This document shows, piece after piece, positions 6,051-10,449 of a stretch of 10,449 bases of DNA. A program made the translations under genes and the position numbers. This stretch comes from Thermoflexales bacterium. Lineage in GTDB: Bacteria > Chloroflexota > Anaerolineae > Fen-1058. The stretch is from the NCBI GenBank assembly GCA_016931085.1, contig JAFGFO010000239.1, forward strand, positions 1-10,449, read 5' to 3'. The notes beneath the pieces are model-generated. The model was not told the origin of the DNA. It worked only from the letters and a program-made list of their open reading frames with translations, and searched no databases. The first letter of the stretch is position 1. Each line of letters begins with the position of its first letter.

Positions 6051-6145
6051 AGTTATAGGGCCTGTCGGAGACACATTCTGGACGAGAGGCTTTAGCCGGT
6101 TTGAGCTAGAATCTCGCGTCTTGACATCGTCCAAAGAGAGAAACT
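6051..6145 (+). other. Leader of the sensor-kinase gene, possible weak secondary structure
   Basis: No gene is seen here. GGACGA (6080-6085) can pair with TCGTCC (6127-6132), the latter just before the weak ribosome-binding site AAAGAGAG (6133-6140). Between them GGCTTTAGCC (6088-6097) forms a 4-bp stem. The structure could limit ribosome access, but it is small and may be chance. Confidence 0.25.
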
Positions 6146-9100
6146 ATGAGAAGCAAACTGGGTGAACAAGTCACAAATGGCGCTGAGCTCGTGCCCGGTC
6201 GGATCGAGCGCAAGCGGACAAAATCGATGCGGCGGGGCGAGACGTGTGATGATCTTGTGGAAGGTACTTTCATGAGTGTTTACCGCACCACGCCGGAAGG
6301 TTGCTTTCTCGCCGTCAGCCCGGCCCTCGTACAAATGCTCGGCTATCCAGATCGAAAAACCTTGTTGGCCACCAACGTGGCTGAATTGTACCCAGACCCG
6401 CAAATTCGCAAGCAGTGGCAGGCCCTGATGGAGCGCGAAGGGATTGTGCGTGATGTTGAAACGCAAGTCCGCCGGCACGATGGGGCCATGATCTGGGTCA
6501 GGGACACGGCTCTAGCCGTGCGGGATGCCGCTGGCCGGGTGCTGTACTACGCGGGCAGCCTGGAGGACATCACCGGGCGCAAGCAACTGGAACGTCAAAT
6601 CCAAGACTCCCTGGAGCGCTACGCACAACAGGTGCACATCATCACCGAGGTGGCCCAGGAGATTGCCAGCGCGCCGGCCCTGGACGAATTGTACCGCCGC
6701 GTGGTGAGCCTGGTCAAAGAACGTTTTGGCTATTCCCACGTCCAGATCTTTGTTGATCCCGGGTCGCGGACGATGGTTCTTGCCGAAGGCTACGGCGACG
6801 TTGGAGAAAAGATGAAGGCCGCCGGGTACAATCAGCCATACGGCCAGGGCATCGTGGGTACGACGGCTTCCACCGGGCGGCCTCTGCTGGCTTCCGATGT
6901 GAGCCAGGACCCCCGTTGGGTGAGCTGCCTCTACTTGCCTGACACTCAAGGGGAACTGGCGGTGCCCATCAAGCTGCGGGACAAAATGCTGGGCGTGCTG
7001 GATGTACAGAGTGACGTAGCCGGCGCCCTCACTCGAGAGGACCAGGTCATGCTGCTGGGGCTGGCGGGCCAAATCGCCATCGCGATCCAAAACACGAACC
7101 TGCTCGAGCAGAGCCATGCCATGTTGGCCAAAGCCCAGGAGTCAGAGCACATGCTGTGCGCCATCATCGACGCAACGCCCGATTGGATCTTTATCAAGGA
7201 CCAGGCGCATCGGTACCGCTTGGTCAACCAGGGTTATGCGAACTCGCTCTCTCTAAACCCCCAGGACTTTATCGGTAAAACCGATCTCGAGATTGGCTTT
7301 AGCGAAGAGCAGGTCAAGGGTGATCCGGCGAGAGGTCTGCGCGGCTTCTGGACCCACGATCAGATGATTATGGAAAGCGGCCAGCCCCATGCCTATCGCG
7401 GCGACCCGGTGGTGGTTGATGGTCAGATTCACTATTTTCACTCGATCAAAACGCCCATGCGCGACACGGAGGGCAGGATCTGGGGGGTGCTGGCCTTTTG
7501 CCGGGACGTGACCGAGCGCGAGCAATTGATGGCCAGACTGGAGCATCGCGCCGTGCAGCTCCAGACCGCCGCCGAAGTATCCCGGGCTGCCAGCGAGGTC
7601 CTTGCCGAAGAAAAACTGCTGACCACGTCGGTTGATCTGATTCGCGACGGCTTTGACCTGTACTACGCCGGGGTCTTTTTGGTCGACGAGGCTGGCGAAT
7701 ACGCCTGGCTGCGCGCTGGCACAGGTGAGGCAGGCCGGAAAATGCTGGCCGGCCAGCACAAACTGGCAGTCGAGGACACCTCGATGATTGGCTGGTGCGT
7801 GGCACACCGGCAAGCGCGCATTGCGCTCGATGTGGAGCGGGAGGCGGTGCGCTTCAAGAACCCCTGGCTGCCCAAGACTCGCTCAGAGATGGCGCTGCCG
7901 CTCATCACGCGCGGCGAGGTCATCGGCGCGCTGACGGTGCAGAGCGAGCGCCTGGACGCCTTCAGCCAGGACGATATTACCGTTATGCTGACCATGGCTG
8001 GCCAACTCGCCAATGCCATCGCCAACGCCCGCCTGTACATGGCTGCCCAGGAAGCCCGCTCTGCGGCCGAGGACGCTTGGCATGCAGCCGAGCGGGCCAA
8101 CCGGGCCAAGAGCGAGTTTCTGTCCAGCATGAGCCACGAATTGCGCACGCCACTCAATGGCATTCTGGGCTACGCCCAAATCCTCAAGCGCGGCAAAGAC
8201 CTCACCCCACTGCAAAAAGATGGCCTCAACGTTATCCAACAGAGCGGCGAACATCTGCTCACCCTCATCAACGACATTCTCGACCTCTCCAAGATCGAGG
8301 CCGGCAAATTGGAACTGGCCCCACGCGACTTTAAATTCCTGGATTTCCTCAACGGGGTGGCGGGCATCATACGCGTGCGAGCGCAGGACAAGGGGCTGGG
8401 CTTTGCCTTGCACGATGTGCCACCGCTGCCGGAGACAGCCCACGCCGACGACAAACGGCTGCGCCAGGTGCTCATCAACCTGCTCAGCAACGCGGTCAAG
8501 TTTACGGATGAGGGCAGCGTGACCATGCGGGTGCAAGGCCTGGCACGCGAGGTGGCAGCGCAGGGAAGCGCCTACCGCGTGCGCTTTGAGGTGGTGGATA
8601 CCGGCGTGGGCATCGCGCCAGAGGATTTGGACAAGATCTTTCGCCCCTTCGAGCAAGCAGGGAACGCACGCAAGATGAGCGAGGGCACGGGGCTGGGCTT
8701 GTCCATCACGCGGCGGCTGGTGGAATTGCTGGGCGGCGAGTTGCACGTTCAAAGCACGCTCGGCCAGGGAAGTACCTTCTGGTTCCAGGTGCTGCTGCCA
8801 GAAGCACAAGGCGCAATCACTGCAGAGCGGGCAGCGTCCTGGCGCGAAATCGTCGGTTACGCGGGCGCGCCGCGTAAAGTGCTGGTGGTGGACGACAAGG
8901 CCCACAATCGCTCGGTGATGTTGCACATCCTGGCTCCACTAGGTTTTGAGGTAGTGGAGACCGATAACGGCGCGGACGCCATCCGGTTGGCGCAAGAGCT
9001 GCGGCCCGACCTCATCGTCATGGACATGATCATGCCAGGGATGACCGGCTTTGAGGCCGTGCAGCGCATCCGGCAGATCCCGGAACTGGCGCGAACGCCC

Positions 9101-9523
9101 ATCTTGGGCGCGTCGGCCAGTGTCTTTGAGCAAGACCAGCACAAGGTGCAGTTGGCGGGCTGCGATGCCTTCCTGGAAAAGCCTGTCGCGTTGCCCAAGC
9201 TGCTGGCGGCGGTGAAAGAGTACCTGGGCATAACGTGGGTGTATAGTGAGGAAGTCGAGCTAGCTGCCGAGCCCGAGTCCGCCCGTGAGCCGGCCGAAAT
9301 CATTCCCCCGCCGCCAGACATCCTGCAAGCCTTGCTCAATCTGGCCGGGCGAGGCGACCTGCTAGAACTCGAAGAACAAGCTGGCGAATTGGCCCGCACC
9401 CATCCCGAGTACACCTCCTTTGCCGAAAAATTGCGGCAAATGGCGGCCGACTTTCACGACGAACAAGCGATTGCATTTATCAGCAAGTATTCAAACGCTC
9501 CACGCAACGTGCGCGAGGTGTGA
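6146..9523 (+). CDS. Soluble hybrid sensor histidine kinase, PAS-GAF-PAS-GAF-HisKA-HATPase-REC
   Basis: Protein of 1125 residues with no membrane segment, so it is a cytoplasmic sensor. Domains in order: PAS (about 36-150), GAF (165-320), PAS (336-457), GAF (473-632), a short coiled linker, HisKA with H-box SSMSHELRTPLNGILGYAQ (His664), HATPase_c with N-box Asn782, G1 DTGVGIAPED from Asp818, F-box FRPF and G2 GTGLGLS at 847-853. A receiver domain follows: acidic pair Asp916/Asp917, phospho-acceptor Asp960 in MDMIMPGMTG, and Lys1012. All catalytic residues are present. A Pro-rich spacer then leads to a helical module (1054-1115) without an HPt-like His. The first ATG has only a weak AAAGAGAG ribosome-binding site; starts at residues 28 or 43 are possible but would trim toward the first PAS. 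The stimulus is unknown; PAS/GAF pairs bind small ligands, haem, flavin or bilins. The next gene follows after one base. Confidence 0.96.
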   Translation: MRSKLGEQVTNGAELVPGRIERKRTKSMRRGETCDDLVEGTFMSVYRTTPEGCFLAVSPALVQMLGYPDRKTLLATNVAELYPDPQIRKQWQALMEREGIVRDVETQVRRHDGAMIWVRDTALAVRDAAGRVLYYAGSLEDITGRKQLERQIQDSLERYAQQVHIITEVAQEIASAPALDELYRRVVSLVKERFGYSHVQIFVDPGSRTMVLAEGYGDVGEKMKAAGYNQPYGQGIVGTTASTGRPLLASDVSQDPRWVSCLYLPDTQGELAVPIKLRDKMLGVLDVQSDVAGALTREDQVMLLGLAGQIAIAIQNTNLLEQSHAMLAKAQESEHMLCAIIDATPDWIFIKDQAHRYRLVNQGYANSLSLNPQDFIGKTDLEIGFSEEQVKGDPARGLRGFWTHDQMIMESGQPHAYRGDPVVVDGQIHYFHSIKTPMRDTEGRIWGVLAFCRDVTEREQLMARLEHRAVQLQTAAEVSRAASEVLAEEKLLTTSVDLIRDGFDLYYAGVFLVDEAGEYAWLRAGTGEAGRKMLAGQHKLAVEDTSMIGWCVAHRQARIALDVEREAVRFKNPWLPKTRSEMALPLITRGEVIGALTVQSERLDAFSQDDITVMLTMAGQLANAIANARLYMAAQEARSAAEDAWHAAERANRAKSEFLSSMSHELRTPLNGILGYAQILKRGKDLTPLQKDGLNVIQQSGEHLLTLINDILDLSKIEAGKLELAPRDFKFLDFLNGVAGIIRVRAQDKGLGFALHDVPPLPETAHADDKRLRQVLINLLSNAVKFTDEGSVTMRVQGLAREVAAQGSAYRVRFEVVDTGVGIAPEDLDKIFRPFEQAGNARKMSEGTGLGLSITRRLVELLGGELHVQSTLGQGSTFWFQVLLPEAQGAITAERAASWREIVGYAGAPRKVLVVDDKAHNRSVMLHILAPLGFEVVETDNGADAIRLAQELRPDLIVMDMIMPGMTGFEAVQRIRQIPELARTPILGASASVFEQDQHKVQLAGCDAFLEKPVALPKLLAAVKEYLGITWVYSEEVELAAEPESAREPAEIIPPPPDILQALLNLAGRGDLLELEEQAGELARTHPEYTSFAEKLRQMAADFHDEQAIAFISKYSNAPRNVREV

Positions 9524-9524
9524 T

Positions 9525-10449
9525 ATGGGCTACCTGGACACGATCAGCTCACAAGATTACACCATTCTAGTCGTCGACGACAACGTCACCAATCTCAAGG
9601 TGGTCGTCAATTATCTCAAGGATTTTGCATTCAAGGTGCTGATTGCCAGCAACGGGCCAAGAGCGATCAGCTTGGCAACCGAGTATCGCCCGCGGCCGGA
9701 TCTCATCTTGTTGGACGTCATGATGCCAGACATGGATGGCTTTGAAGTTTGCCAACGGCTCAAGCAGGACAAAGCGACGGCCGAGATCCCGATCATTTTC
9801 CTGACAGCGCTGGCCAGCGAAGACGACAAGGTCAAAGGCTTTGAGGCCGGGGCGGTCGATTACGTCACCAAGCCGGTGCAGCAGCGCGAGTTGTTGGCGC
9901 GCGTGACAACGCACTTGCGCATCCAGGCTCAAGCCCGGCAGTTGCAAGAGCGCGCCGAGCAGTTGCGAGCGGCCAACGCCGAGGTCGCGGCACTGAACGC
10001 GCGTTTGCAAGCCGAAAACCTGCGCATGGAGGCCGAACTCGAGGTGACGCGCCGCTTACAGCAGATGCTCTTGCCCGGCCAGGAAGAACTGGCGCAGGTC
10101 GAGGGCCTGGACATTGCCGGCTTTATGCAGCCGGCCGACGAGGTGGGCGGCGATTACTATGACGTGCTGCACCAAAACGGCCGGGTCAAGATCGGCATCG
10201 GCGACGTGACCGGCCACGGGCTGGAAAGCGGGGTGGTGATGCTGATGGTGCAGACCGCCGTCCGCACGCTATTGACGAGTGGCCTGTACGACCCGGTGCG
10301 CTTTATGGACGTGCTCAACCGGGTGCTGTGCGCCAACTTGCAGCGCATGGGAGTGGACAAGGGCCTGTCTCTGGCCCTGCTAGATTATGAGCGCGAAAAG
10401 CAGCACGTGCGCGTCAGCGGGCAGCACGAGCAGATAATCGTGCTGCGCC
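9525..10449 (+). CDS. Response regulator with SpoIIE/PP2C (RsbU-type) phosphatase output, 3' end beyond window
   Basis: The frame is open from ATG 9525 to the right edge (308 codons seen). Residues 13-130 form a receiver domain: ILVVDDN with Asp18/Asp19, phospho-acceptor Asp64 in LLDVMMPDMDG, and Lys116 in TKPV. A charged coiled coil (about 132-185) then leads to a PP2C-like SpoIIE domain with the metal-binding ADEVGGDYYDV (Asp205-Asp210) and GDVTGHGLESG (Asp227). Such proteins dephosphorylate an anti-sigma-factor antagonist when the receiver is phosphorylated, so the output is usually partner switching of a sigma factor or a second messenger enzyme. The start is one base after the stop of the hybrid kinase, whose last codons supply GAGGTG as ribosome-binding site, so the two are almost certainly co-translated, with the kinase as likely phosphodonor. 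Confidence 0.95.
   Translation, partial: MGYLDTISSQDYTILVVDDNVTNLKVVVNYLKDFAFKVLIASNGPRAISLATEYRPRPDLILLDVMMPDMDGFEVCQRLKQDKATAEIPIIFLTALASEDDKVKGFEAGAVDYVTKPVQQRELLARVTTHLRIQAQARQLQERAEQLRAANAEVAALNARLQAENLRMEAELEVTRRLQQMLLPGQEELAQVEGLDIAGFMQPADEVGGDYYDVLHQNGRVKIGIGDVTGHGLESGVVMLMVQTAVRTLLTSGLYDPVRFMDVLNRVLCANLQRMGVDKGLSLALLDYEREKQHVRVSGQHEQIIVLR

Noticed and set aside
6121..6150. TTGACA at 6121 as -35 of the kinase promoter
   Set aside because: The only -10 candidate (TATGAG, 18 bases on) overlaps the ATG, so transcription would begin inside the gene and lose the chosen start.
5187..6165. Several small open frames of 60-138 codons in the gap between the divergent units
   Set aside because: They cross the inverted repeats and palindromes, overlap one another on both strands, lack convincing ribosome-binding sites and show no recognisable motif.
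7883..8926. A 347-codon open frame antisense to the hybrid kinase
   Set aside because: It lies fully opposite the HisKA/HATPase/REC coding region, whose motifs are intact, and shows no family motif. It is a codon-bias shadow.

Overview
The window (10,449 bases) looks like the chromosome of a Chloroflexota bacterium, probably Anaerolineae-like. This is inferred from style, not from a marker gene: a substrate-binding lipoprotein with a Thr/Pro/Ala-rich linker after the lipobox Cys, a very large soluble PAS/GAF hybrid histidine kinase followed by a REC-SpoIIE phosphatase, moderately high GC in the genes, and clutter of palindromic repeats between genes. No rRNA or tRNA gene was seen.

Layout. 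The left half (1-5045) is a minus-strand sugar-uptake operon read from right to left: a family-1 (CUT1) solute-binding lipoprotein (5045-3669), a MalF-type permease (3547-2576), a MalG-type permease (2573-1719) and a glycoside hydrolase family 31 enzyme (from 1640, running off the left edge). No ABC ATPase is present in the window. Two intercistronic hairpins (3589-3635 and 1675-1710) separate the binding-protein gene from the permeases and the permeases from the hydrolase. In both, the imperfect positions are G-U pairs only in the operon mRNA, which points to RNA-level function. The operon has a near-consensus promoter (5289-5317), an AT-rich palindromic operator-like site on its start point (5261-5287), and a leader of about 240 bases with a hairpin abutting a perfect anti-Shine-Dalgarno complement.

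The middle (5046-6145) has no convincing gene. Its main feature is a 641-bp segment (5393-6033) bounded by 52-bp inverted repeats matching at 48 of 52 positions. Each repeat contains two copies of a roughly 20-bp unit spaced 22 bp apart. Inside are further nested palindromes. Each end carries an outward CAGACA exactly 17 bp from a -10-like hexamer outside (TATAAT on the left, TATCAT on the right). The segment may therefore form promoters for both divergent transcription units. It is best read as a non-autonomous mobile element, or alternatively as a duplicated regulator-binding array.

The right half (6146-10449) is a plus-strand signalling pair: a 1125-residue hybrid sensor kinase (PAS-GAF-PAS-GAF-HisKA-HATPase-REC plus a small C-terminal helical module), and one base later a REC-coiled-coil-PP2C/SpoIIE phosphatase that runs off the right edge. 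This suggests a phosphorelay into an RsbU-type partner-switching output. A link between this pair and the sugar operon is suggested only by the shared inverted-repeat segment between them.
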